A stretch of DNA of 14,403 nucleotides. It comes from Chitinophagales bacterium (GTDB lineage Bacteria; Bacteroidota; Bacteroidia; Chitinophagales; BACL12). The DNA lies in contig JACMJP010000121.1 of the NCBI GenBank assembly GCA_014380545.1, positions 1-14,403 on the forward strand. Reading direction: 5' to 3'. Shown here one piece after another: positions 8,468 to 14,403 of this stretch. How positions within the stretch are numbered: the stretch's first letter is position 1; every line of letters begins with the position of its first letter. Under the pieces are notes generated by a model. That model was not told where the DNA came from. It saw only the letters and a program-made list of their open reading frames with translations, and ran no database searches. The translations under genes were made by a program, and so were the position numbers.

Positions 8468-8623
8468 ATGAGTGGACTACTTTATATTATAGCTATTATT
8501 CTCATCATAGGATGGGTTTTAGGTTATTTTGTTTACAGCGCACCGGCACTGATACATATATTACTTGTACTTGCAATTATAGCAATAGTGTTAAGGCTGA
8601 TCAGAGGAAAAGAACCTGTATAA
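8468..8623 (+). CDS. Small Lmo0937-family (DUF5670-like) membrane protein
   Basis: This is a 51-residue ORF, short enough to be missed by length-filtered gene calls. It opens MSGLLYIIAIILIIGWVLGY and continues through a second hydrophobic segment (about 28-43, IHILLVLAIIAIVLRL) to a basic tail RLIRGKEPV. The pattern of two transmembrane helices joined by a short loop, with W and G in the first helix and IH-LLV in the second, matches the small Lmo0937-type inner-membrane proteins found in many bacteria. Their molecular role is not established. In Bacteroidota such genes often sit beside csbD-like genes, as here, where csbD follows 46 bp downstream on the same strand. The ATG at 8468 is preceded by a T-rich stretch without a Shine-Dalgarno sequence, which is normal for this phylum. 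Confidence 0.8.
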   Translation: MSGLLYIIAIILIIGWVLGYFVYSAPALIHILLVLAIIAIVLRLIRGKEPV

Positions 8624-8669
8624 ATATAAAATTGAATCAGCTGTATTTAATTTATTAAAAGAGACTAAA

Positions 8670-8855
8670 ATGACAAACTTAGAATTAAAGGGCAAATGGA
8701 ATATCCTAAAAGGTAAACTAAAGCAAAAATATGCCGGGCTTACAGATGATGATCTTGCATACGAAGAAGGCAAGGAAGAAGAATTGTATGGGAGAATTCA
8801 AACCAAAATTGGAAAAACAAAAGAAGAAATAAATAAGCTTCTGACTGAATTATAA
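8670..8855 (+). CDS. CsbD-family stress protein
   Basis: This is a 61-residue charged soluble protein. The sequence shows the family pattern: LKGKWNILKGKLKQKYAGLTDDDL (residues 6-29), a short acidic link (EEGKEEEL), then the helical GRIQTKIGKTKEEINKLL (41-58). CsbD-like proteins are small, abundant proteins first known as sigma-B-dependent general stress products in Bacillus; their biochemical role is still unclear. The start ATG is preceded by AAGAGACTAAA, which includes a weak purine-rich ribosome site. The gene lies between the Lmo0937-type gene and the response-regulator genes, all on the plus strand, so it is plausibly an output of the neighbouring signalling system. That link is inferred from position only. 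Confidence 0.92.
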   Translation: MTNLELKGKWNILKGKLKQKYAGLTDDDLAYEEGKEEELYGRIQTKIGKTKEEINKLLTEL

Positions 8856-8890
8856 CGCCTTCATACATTTATATGGAAACACCTCTCAAA

Positions 8891-8921
8891 TTGCAGAAGT
8901 TATTCCAATAATTTAAATTTG
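8891..8921 (+). promoter_or_regulatory. Bacteroidota-type promoter for the receiver / NtrC-type gene pair
   Basis: TTG (8891-8893), a 20-bp spacer, and an exact TAnnTTTG box TAAATTTG (8914-8921) match the primary-sigma promoter of Bacteroidota. Transcription would begin around 8927, only about 20 nt before the ATG at 8949. This also argues against the longer reading frame starting with TTG at 8919, since that codon lies inside the -7 box. Confidence 0.7.
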
Positions 8922-8948
8922 TGGGACACACGATTTAAACATTTCCGA

Positions 8949-9317
8949 ATGAAGCAAAAAATTTTAGTAATTGATGATGAAAGTGAAATTGGTCTTTTAT
9001 TATCAATTGTTGCTTCCAGGAATGGTTATGAAGCGAAGTATTCTCTTGATCTGGCATCGGGAGCAAAACTATTAAAAGATTATGAACCGGATATTTTATT
9101 TCTCGACATCAATTTACCTGATGGAAACGGGTTAGATTGCATCAGGCACTTTAAAGAACAGAATAGTAATTTAAAAATAATTATGATCAGTGCTATAGAT
9201 ACACTGGTGAATAAGCAAAAAGCTATAAAGGAAGGAGCGAATGAATTTATGGCTAAACCTTTTGACATTAAACAATTAAATACTATATTACATAAATATA
9301 AAAATGGAACATATTAA
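8949..9317 (+). CDS. Single-domain response regulator (CheY-like receiver)
   Basis: This 122-residue protein consists of one receiver domain and no output domain. The acidic pair D9-D10 (ILVIDDE), phosphoacceptor D53 (FLDINLPDGNG), switch residue S81 (IIMISA) and K103 (MAKPF) are all present, so it should accept phosphate. It probably acts by protein-protein contact or as a phosphate relay or sink for the kinase encoded at 6550, as single-domain receivers commonly do. The start was set at the ATG at 8949 because a promoter box covers the alternative TTG at 8919 and the family normally begins close to the first beta strand (MKQKILVIDD). The NtrC-type gene follows after 23 bp and is probably co-transcribed. 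Confidence 0.93.
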   Translation: MKQKILVIDDESEIGLLLSIVASRNGYEAKYSLDLASGAKLLKDYEPDILFLDINLPDGNGLDCIRHFKEQNSNLKIIMISAIDTLVNKQKAIKEGANEFMAKPFDIKQLNTILHKYKNGTY

Positions 9318-9323
9318 TTCAAT

Positions 9324-9337
9324 TGTTTAATTAAACA
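9324..9337. promoter_or_regulatory. 14-bp perfect palindrome just before the NtrC-type start codon
   Basis: TGTTTAATTAAACA is self-complementary over 14 bp and ends 3 bp before the ATG at 9341. It could be an autoregulatory DNA site. It is less likely to act as an RNA hairpin, because the palindrome leaves almost no loop. It is AT-only except for one G and one C, so chance remains possible. Confidence 0.4.
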
Positions 9338-9340
9338 TAT

Positions 9341-10756
9341 ATGAACAACCGAATTCTTATTATTGATGATGATGTTGACATCTGTAATTTATTGTCCAGG
9401 TTTCTCACGAAACATGGATTTGAAACAGATACATCCAATTCAGTAAAAACCGGAATAGAGCTGGTGGCTAAAAATAATTATGATGTTGTTTTTTGCGACT
9501 TTAGGTTGGGTGATGGTGATGGCCGGCAGGTTCTACAGAAAATAAAATCTATAAGCCCAGAAACACAAATAATTATTATCACCGGATATTCTGATATAAA
9601 AATTGCAGTTGATGTAATGAAAATGGGCGCATTTGATTACATAACCAAACCTTTATTGCCAGATGAACTTTTAATGATCACAAAAAAGGCGATAGCAAAG
9701 CATGATGAAGTTCCGGATAATAACGTCGAAAATAAAAAGAATGGAAGTGTAGAAAATAAAAAGAGTTTAAGTAAAGAAAAAAAATTCCTGGAAGGGGTAA
9801 GCAATGTTGCAAAAGAAGTTTACAGGCAAATTGATCTTGTTGCACCAACACCATGCAGCGTAATTATTTATGGTGAAAGTGGAACAGGAAAGGAATCTAT
9901 TGCAAGAAGGATACATGAGAAAAGCAATCGCCTGTATAAACCATTCGTACCGGTGGATTGCGGGGCGCTTTCAAAAGAATTGGCAGCAAGCGAATTATTT
10001 GGTCATATAAAAGGCTCATTTACCGGAGCCATACAGGATAAAACCGGGCATTTTGAAATGGCAAACGGTGGAACGCTGTTTTTAGATGAAGTAACAAATT
10101 TATCATATGATGTGCAAGTTTTATTACTTCGGGTTGTGCAGGAAAGGAAATTACGTAAAGTAGGAAGTAATAAAGAAACAGATGTGGATGTAAGGATTAT
10201 TATTGCTTCAAATGAGCGTTTAACGGAAGCAGTTGCAAGAGGAAGATTCAGGGAAGATCTATATCATCGTTTTAATGAATTTACAATTGAAGTACCTGCA
10301 CTGCGCAATAGGGGAAAAGATATTTTATTATTTGCAAATCATTTTTTAAACCAGGCAAATAATGAGTTAAATAAAAATGTTAATCATTTTTCATCTGAAG
10401 TAATTGAAAAATTTGAACAATATAATTGGCCCGGAAATTTACGGGAAATGAATAATGTAATTAAAAGAGCTGTTTTATTATGTGAACAGGATACCATTCA
10501 ATTACATGACCTTCCATCTGAAATTGTATATCATGGAAAATTTGAGATGCTAGAAGATAACTACCAGTCTGTTATTACGAGACAGGAAACGAAAACCAGT
10601 GATTTGAAAAGTGCCGCACACCAGGCAGAATATCTTAAAATTGTGGAGGTATTACAGAAAGTAAGATACAACAGGACTAAAGCCGCTCAAATATTGAATA
10701 TTGACAGAAAGACACTGTACCTTAAAATGAAGCTATTTAAAATGCTGGAAGAGTAA
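9341..10756 (+). CDS. NtrC-family sigma-54-dependent response regulator
   Basis: This 471-residue transcription activator opens promoters bound by sigma-54 RNA polymerase. Residues 1-120 form the receiver (D10-D11, phosphoacceptor D53 in FCDFRLGDGDG, T81, K103). A charged, Lys-rich linker covers about 120-147. The AAA+ domain shows Walker A GESGTGKE (178-185), the sigma-54 contact loop GSFTGA (225-230), Walker B TLFLDE (245-250) and the arginine-finger region GRFREDLYHRFN (301-312). A Fis-type helix-turn-helix lies at about 443-465 (NRTKAAQILNIDRKTLYLKMK). The contact loop has Ser in place of the first Ala of GAFTGA, a known natural variant. The likely kinase partner is the NtrB-like sensor at 6550. 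No -24/-12 sigma-54 promoter was recognised between genes in this window, so its targets may lie elsewhere. Confidence 0.96.
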   Translation: MNNRILIIDDDVDICNLLSRFLTKHGFETDTSNSVKTGIELVAKNNYDVVFCDFRLGDGDGRQVLQKIKSISPETQIIIITGYSDIKIAVDVMKMGAFDYITKPLLPDELLMITKKAIAKHDEVPDNNVENKKNGSVENKKSLSKEKKFLEGVSNVAKEVYRQIDLVAPTPCSVIIYGESGTGKESIARRIHEKSNRLYKPFVPVDCGALSKELAASELFGHIKGSFTGAIQDKTGHFEMANGGTLFLDEVTNLSYDVQVLLLRVVQERKLRKVGSNKETDVDVRIIIASNERLTEAVARGRFREDLYHRFNEFTIEVPALRNRGKDILLFANHFLNQANNELNKNVNHFSSEVIEKFEQYNWPGNLREMNNVIKRAVLLCEQDTIQLHDLPSEIVYHGKFEMLEDNYQSVITRQETKTSDLKSAAHQAEYLKIVEVLQKVRYNRTKAAQILNIDRKTLYLKMKLFKMLEE

Positions 10757-10773
10757 TTGCTAAAACGTAAGAA

Positions 10774-11955
10774 TTAAAAAAACTCTGTTTTGTACGGATA
10801 TCTGATTTGATATTGCTCAATAACAAGATCTATAATTTTTTCTCTTAGCTCCTCTAAATTTTTTCTTTCTTTTGCAGAAATAAAGATCGCATTTGAATTT
10901 GTTTTTGCCATCCAGGTATTTTTTAATTCATTAAGAATGTCTTTCTTCACTTCGTCACTCAAATACTTATCAAAATATTTTTGTTCATACAGATCCATTT
11001 TATTAAAGATCATAATAACAGGCTTTTCTTCTGCTCCTATATCTTTTAATGTTTCCTGTACTGTTTTTATGTGGTCTTCAAATGCTGCATGCGAAATATC
11101 AACTACATGCATTAGCACATCTGCTTCCCGCACTTCATCTAAAGTAGATTTAAAACTTTCAATGAGATGATGTGGTAATTTTCTTATGAAACCAACTGTA
11201 TCGCTTAATAAAAATGGTGTCCTTTCAAAAACAACTTTCCTTACGGTGGTGTCTAATGTTGCAAATAATTTATTTTCCGCAAATACATCACTTTTACTTA
11301 ATATATTCATTAAGGTTGATTTACCTACATTCGTATAACCAACCAAAGCAACTCTTATTAATTCTCCACGGTTTTTTCTTTGCGTTTCGTTTTGCAGGGA
11401 AATTTTTTTGAGCTTTTCTTTTAATAGAGAAATTTTTTGTTGCGCAACCCTGCGATCAGTTTCAATTTCTTTTTCACCTGTTCCCCGCATACCAATACCC
11501 CCTTTTATTCTGTCAAGATGTGTCCACAAACCTTTTAACCGGGGTAACATGTATTGTGTTTGCGCAAGATCAACCTGTGTTTTTGCTTGCACAGTTTGAG
11601 CCCGTGTAGAAAATATGTCCAGAATGAGCATGCTGCGGTCAAGAATTTTTACTTTTAACTCTGTTTCAATATTGCGCAACTGCGATGGAGAAATTTCATC
11701 ATCAAATATTACAAGGTCTATTTCTTTTGCTTCAACAAAATTTTTAATTTCCTCCAGCTTGCCTTTACCAATATATGTTCTTGTATCAGGGGTTTGCATT
11801 TTCTGATAAAATTTTTCTACAACTTCCGCTCCCGCAGTTTGGGCCAGAAAATCAAGCTCCTCTAAATATTCATTTAACTGCTCCAGTGTTTGGTGCTGGG
11901 TTACCAAACCTACCAGTATGGCTTTTTCCCTTTCTTTATTGTTTAACACAATCAT
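10774..11955 (-). CDS. hflX: GTPase HflX (ribosome-associated)
   Basis: HflX is a cytoplasmic GTPase that binds the large ribosomal subunit and splits stalled or heat-damaged 70S ribosomes. At 393 residues it is of ordinary length. The N-terminal HflX domain includes YIGKGKLEEI (61-70) and FDDEISPSQLRN (84-95). The linker carries the family signature KGGIGMRGTGEKEIETDRR (151-169). The G domain shows G1 GYTNVGKST (206-214), TLDTT (233-237), G3 DTVGF (252-256), G4 NKMD (318-321) and G5 SAK (360-362). The ATG at 11955 begins MIVLNNKERE. A TAnnTTTG box 62-69 bp upstream supports its own promoter. Its 3' end faces the NtrC-type gene with 17 bp between stop codons and no recognisable terminator hairpin in the gap. 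Confidence 0.97.
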   Translation of the reverse strand: MIVLNNKEREKAILVGLVTQHQTLEQLNEYLEELDFLAQTAGAEVVEKFYQKMQTPDTRTYIGKGKLEEIKNFVEAKEIDLVIFDDEISPSQLRNIETELKVKILDRSMLILDIFSTRAQTVQAKTQVDLAQTQYMLPRLKGLWTHLDRIKGGIGMRGTGEKEIETDRRVAQQKISLLKEKLKKISLQNETQRKNRGELIRVALVGYTNVGKSTLMNILSKSDVFAENKLFATLDTTVRKVVFERTPFLLSDTVGFIRKLPHHLIESFKSTLDEVREADVLMHVVDISHAAFEDHIKTVQETLKDIGAEEKPVIMIFNKMDLYEQKYFDKYLSDEVKKDILNELKNTWMAKTNSNAIFISAKERKNLEELREKIIDLVIEQYQIRYPYKTEFF

Positions 11956-12016
11956 GAAATAATTAAATAGATTTATAATTGTTCAATTAATTTTACCTTT
12001 TTGGTATAATCAGGGG

Positions 12017-12024
12017 CAAAGATA
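12017..12024 (-). promoter_or_regulatory. TAnnTTTG promoter box for hflX
   Basis: On the minus strand, 12024 to 12017 reads TATCTTTG, an exact match to the Bacteroidota -7 box. It is followed by GCCCC, giving a leader of about 55 nt before the hflX ATG at 11955. No good TTG was seen at the -33 position, so the call rests on the -7 box and its placement. Confidence 0.55.
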
Positions 12025-12043
12025 GATGCTTCAATAGTTTTAT

Positions 12044-12913
12044 TTGTTACGATATCTGAAATATAAAGAAATAGATAAACCAAAATGGGATGATTGTATA
12101 GACCATTCAGTGAATGCTTTGCCTTATGCTTATAGCTGGTATTTAGATATTACAGCGAAAAAAAATTGGAATGCAATTATAATAGATAATTACAAAGCTG
12201 TATTCCCTGTTCCTGTAAAAAATTTCATTGCGTTTAAAAAAGTATATCAGCCTTTTTTTACTCAACAACTTGGGTTATTTGTAACGGATAAAATATACTT
12301 TAATAAATTAGATGATTGTATAGCATTGTTAAAAAAAAAATACAGAAGTATTTATTTGCACTTGAATGTGCAAAACATAATCCCGGAGCAGGGAAAAAGA
12401 ATAACACATCATCTCCGCCTCAATAATTCTTATGATACTATTTACCATAACTATAGCAGCGTTGTAAAAAAGAACTTAAAATCATTTCAGCATAAAGTAG
12501 TAAGTATTGTTGAAGAACTACCAATTTCTATTTTTATAGAATTTGTAAAAAAATATGTTGGGAACAAAGCGCAGGAATTAAAACACAAAGATTTTATTCT
12601 CTTACAACATTTAATAGAAACTTCAATTGAAAAGGAAAAAGGTTTTATCCGTTGCGCAAAGAATATGGAAGGTGAAGTTCTTTCCGCAGCATTTATACTA
12701 AAATCAAATAACTATTTAATTTACCTTGTTGCAGCCTCTTCACCCGAAGGAAGAAAAAATCAGACAATGACCTTATTAATTGATTCTGTAATTAAAGAAT
12801 ATGCAAATGCAAATTATATTTTAGATTTTGAAGGAAGTATGATTCCCGGTATTGCAAATTTTTATAAAACTTTTAGTGCGACAGAGATTTCTTTTCCAGT
12901 GATAAATAAATAA
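12044..12913 (+). CDS. FemAB/GNAT-like acyltransferase family protein, TTG start
   Basis: This 289-residue soluble protein resembles the GNAT-fold, FemAB-like proteins common in Bacteroidota. I recognise the general pattern but no specific substrate. The N-terminus (LRYLKYKEIDKPKWDDCID) and the SYAYSWYLD-like segment PYAYSWYLD (26-34) are typical of the group. So is the C-terminal acyltransferase half (about residues 200-285): a beta strand AAFILKSNNYLIYLVAAS, a glycine-containing turn PEGRKNQTMTLLID, and FYKTFSA near the end. An in-frame TAG at 12035 and the absence of any early ATG make the TTG at 12044 the only sensible start. A run of ten A at 12331-12340 encodes LKKK and could be prone to slippage. 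It is divergent from hflX with an 88-bp gap. Function beyond acyl or aminoacyl transfer is not inferable. Confidence 0.8.
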   Translation: MLRYLKYKEIDKPKWDDCIDHSVNALPYAYSWYLDITAKKNWNAIIIDNYKAVFPVPVKNFIAFKKVYQPFFTQQLGLFVTDKIYFNKLDDCIALLKKKYRSIYLHLNVQNIIPEQGKRITHHLRLNNSYDTIYHNYSSVVKKNLKSFQHKVVSIVEELPISIFIEFVKKYVGNKAQELKHKDFILLQHLIETSIEKEKGFIRCAKNMEGEVLSAAFILKSNNYLIYLVAASSPEGRKNQTMTLLIDSVIKEYANANYILDFEGSMIPGIANFYKTFSATEISFPVINK

Positions 12914-12917
12914 AAAA

Positions 12918-12980
12918 GTTTCCCGCAGATTTCGCAGAAAAGGCGCAGAAAAAATTGTGATCTGCGAAATCTGCGGGAAC
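12918..12980. repeat. CGCAGA-unit inverted repeat, probable bidirectional terminator
   Basis: TTCCCGCAGATTTCGCAGA (12920-12938) pairs perfectly over 19 bp with 12961-12979, with a 22-nt loop; the flanking G12918 and C12980 nearly extend the match. CGCAGA occurs three times in the left half (12924, 12933, 12944) and its complement TCTGCG twice in the right arm. It sits between two convergent genes, 5 bp after the acyltransferase stop and 11 bp before the receptor stop, so it probably ends both transcripts. Related CGCAGA-rich intergenic hairpins are, as I recall, recurrent in Bacteroidota genomes, so it may be one copy of a dispersed repeat family. Only one copy is visible here. Confidence 0.8.
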
Positions 12981-12990
12981 CCTGTATTTC

Positions 12991-14403
12991 TTAAAATTTA
13001 AATCCTAATTTCCCAAAAATAAATGTTCCGTTAAAACCCATTTGCACTGCATCCCATGCGCCACCCGTTTCTGTTTCATAGGGGTCCTGCGGAGTTGGAT
13101 AAGTATTAAATAAATTACTCGCACCAATTGTTAAATGTGTATTATTACTTATATCATATCCCACACTCAAGTCAATACTTGGAGTTGCTTCATATGTATA
13201 TTCATTGCCACTGTAATTAATAAATGTTAGTTCTCCGAAATAATTAATGCGTAAATTCAAATTCACTTTATTAGTTGCATACTCTGTTGTTAAGTTCATT
13301 TTAACAGGTGGCGCACTTGCAAGTAAAAAAGATCTCTCCCTGTCGCTGAAATAACTTTGTTCTTTTCCTGCAAGTAATTCATTTGTGTAAACACTATCAA
13401 TTGTCATATTATTAAAATTGCCTGCAAAAGTAAATGTGAGTGTATTTTCCTGCATATAAATTCTGTATGCAATAATTGCATCCAAACCTGTTGTAGTTGT
13501 GCTTACGGCATTCGTAAAAAATTGCGCATATGTTACACCCAATGCAGCAAGATCATCACCAATTACATCATCATCTGTTCCGAAACCATCCGTTAATACA
13601 ATGCGGTCATCAATGCTTACATAATATGCATCCACTGTTATGGATAAACCAAGTGCAGGTTTTGCAGTTAAACCGAAACTTGCATTCACACTCTCTTCCT
13701 GTTTTAATGATGGTATACCTAATAATCTTGCAACTGTGCTTTTATTATCTGCAATTACCTGATCAAATATTTCCCCTCCTTCAACAGTTGTGAATGTTGA
13801 GCTAAAATAAATTTGTGCAAGTGATGGTGCACGGAATCCTGTGCTTGCACTTGCCCTTAATGCGAATTTATCTGTGATCGCTAATCTTGCAGCAATTTTT
13901 CCATTAATCGTATTTCCGAAGTCAGAATAATTTTCATAGCGGCCTGCAATACTCATAGAAAACATTTTACTGAAATCTGCTTCAAGATCAATATATGCTC
14001 CAAGGTTTGTTCTAAATTCATCTGTTACGTCACCCGGCTGAAATCCCGGAAATCCCTGTGAGCCCCCCGGTCTTGTTAAAGTATCAAGCCCAATAAAATC
14101 TCCTGTTTCCTCATCAAATAATGAATCAATTAAAACACCACCGTAATTAAACCAGCTTCCCTGTTCACCAGCAAATATTTTATAATTATCAACACGATAT
14201 TGTGCGCCGTAAGCAACGTTCAATCCGCTTAATACATTATCAAATAATCTTGTAAAATCTAAACTGGTTGTATTTTGTTCAAGGGAAAATCCGCCATCAT
14301 CAAATTCTGTTGGGCTTAATTCACCTAACGAAGCATTCAATGTTCCTCTTCCGTAATAATGCATTTTATTACTTCCGAATGTATTATTAAGATCAACATT
14401 CCA
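12991..14403 (-). CDS. TonB-dependent outer-membrane receptor, 3' part (truncated by window edge)
   Basis: The reading frame is open through the right edge, so about 470 residues of the C-terminal beta-barrel are present while the signal peptide, TonB box and plug lie outside the window. An internal ATG at 14364 is not the real start, because 13 further codons run to the edge without a stop. Barrel features include alternating aromatic strands (SGLNVAYGAQYRVDNYKIF), the well-known receptor segment RYENYSDFGNTINGKIAARL, LRASASTGFRAPSLAQIYF, and a C-terminal strand ending in LGFKF, where the terminal Phe is needed for BAM-assisted insertion. The family imports bulky ligands such as siderophores, cobalamin or oligosaccharides with energy from TonB-ExbBD. 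The ligand cannot be told from this part, and no SusD-like partner is visible downstream. Confidence 0.93.
   Translation of the reverse strand, partial: WNVDLNNTFGSNKMHYYGRGTLNASLGELSPTEFDDGGFSLEQNTTSLDFTRLFDNVLSGLNVAYGAQYRVDNYKIFAGEQGSWFNYGGVLIDSLFDEETGDFIGLDTLTRPGGSQGFPGFQPGDVTDEFRTNLGAYIDLEADFSKMFSMSIAGRYENYSDFGNTINGKIAARLAITDKFALRASASTGFRAPSLAQIYFSSTFTTVEGGEIFDQVIADNKSTVARLLGIPSLKQEESVNASFGLTAKPALGLSITVDAYYVSIDDRIVLTDGFGTDDDVIGDDLAALGVTYAQFFTNAVSTTTTGLDAIIAYRIYMQENTLTFTFAGNFNNMTIDSVYTNELLAGKEQSYFSDRERSFLLASAPPVKMNLTTEYATNKVNLNLRINYFGELTFINYSGNEYTYEATPSIDLSVGYDISNNTHLTIGASNLFNTYPTPQDPYETETGGAWDAVQMGFNGTFIFGKLGFKF

Noticed and set aside
8591..8773. Minus-strand 60-codon frame across the Lmo0937/csbD junction
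   Set aside because: It overlaps two better-supported small genes and its translation has no protein-like family features.
8919..8948. N-terminal extension of the receiver protein starting at TTG 8919
   Set aside because: The TTG overlaps an exact -7 promoter box and the receiver fold begins right after the ATG at 8949.
12918..12980. CRISPR-like array from repeated CGCAGA words
   Set aside because: The units are 6 bp, irregularly spaced and arranged as an inverted repeat. There are no spacers and no cas genes.

Overview
The window is an AT-rich chromosomal stretch from a member of the Bacteroidota, probably free-living and at least partly aerobic. I cannot name a genus. The taxonomic evidence is a type A T9SS sorting domain on a secreted protein (3' end at 1192), several TAnnTTTG-type promoter boxes, a TonB-dependent receptor, and RecA, HflX and KorAB proteins of the kind usual in that phylum. 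Nothing in the window points to phage, plasmid, transposon or CRISPR content. It reads as ordinary chromosome carrying one or two less ordinary genes.

Layout. (1) recA lies at the left edge on the plus strand. It converges on a minus-strand gene for a large secreted protein, and a strong shared hairpin terminator (1136-1178) sits between them. The secreted protein has an N-terminal lysyl-oxidase-like domain that keeps the full copper-histidine motif and both cofactor-forming residues, then adhesin-like modules and a T9SS tail. (2) A minus-strand pair, korA-korB (3434-6346), encodes a two-subunit 2-oxoacid:ferredoxin oxidoreductase, most likely for 2-oxoglutarate. (3) From 6550 to 10756 lies a signalling and stress block. 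A membrane CHASE3-PAS histidine kinase on the minus strand is divergent from four plus-strand genes: a 51-residue Lmo0937-type membrane peptide (absent from simple length-filtered gene calls), a CsbD-family protein, a single-domain receiver, and an NtrC-type sigma-54 activator. (4) hflX (minus strand) converges on the activator gene with only 17 bp between stop codons. (5) A FemAB/GNAT-like acyltransferase gene, apparently starting at TTG, diverges from hflX. (6) A long inverted repeat built from CGCAGA units separates it from the 3' part of a TonB-dependent receptor gene that runs off the right edge.

How the parts fit together. The kinase H-box (HEVRNPL) is of the NtrB-like kind that usually partners NtrC-type regulators, and both receivers have intact phosphorylation sites. 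The region 6550-10756 is therefore best read as an envelope- or stress-responsive two-component module with two possible phosphate acceptors, physically linked to two small stress proteins. This is inference from gene order. The most unusual single gene is the lysyl oxidase-like T9SS cargo, because the residues needed for quinone-cofactor chemistry are all present.
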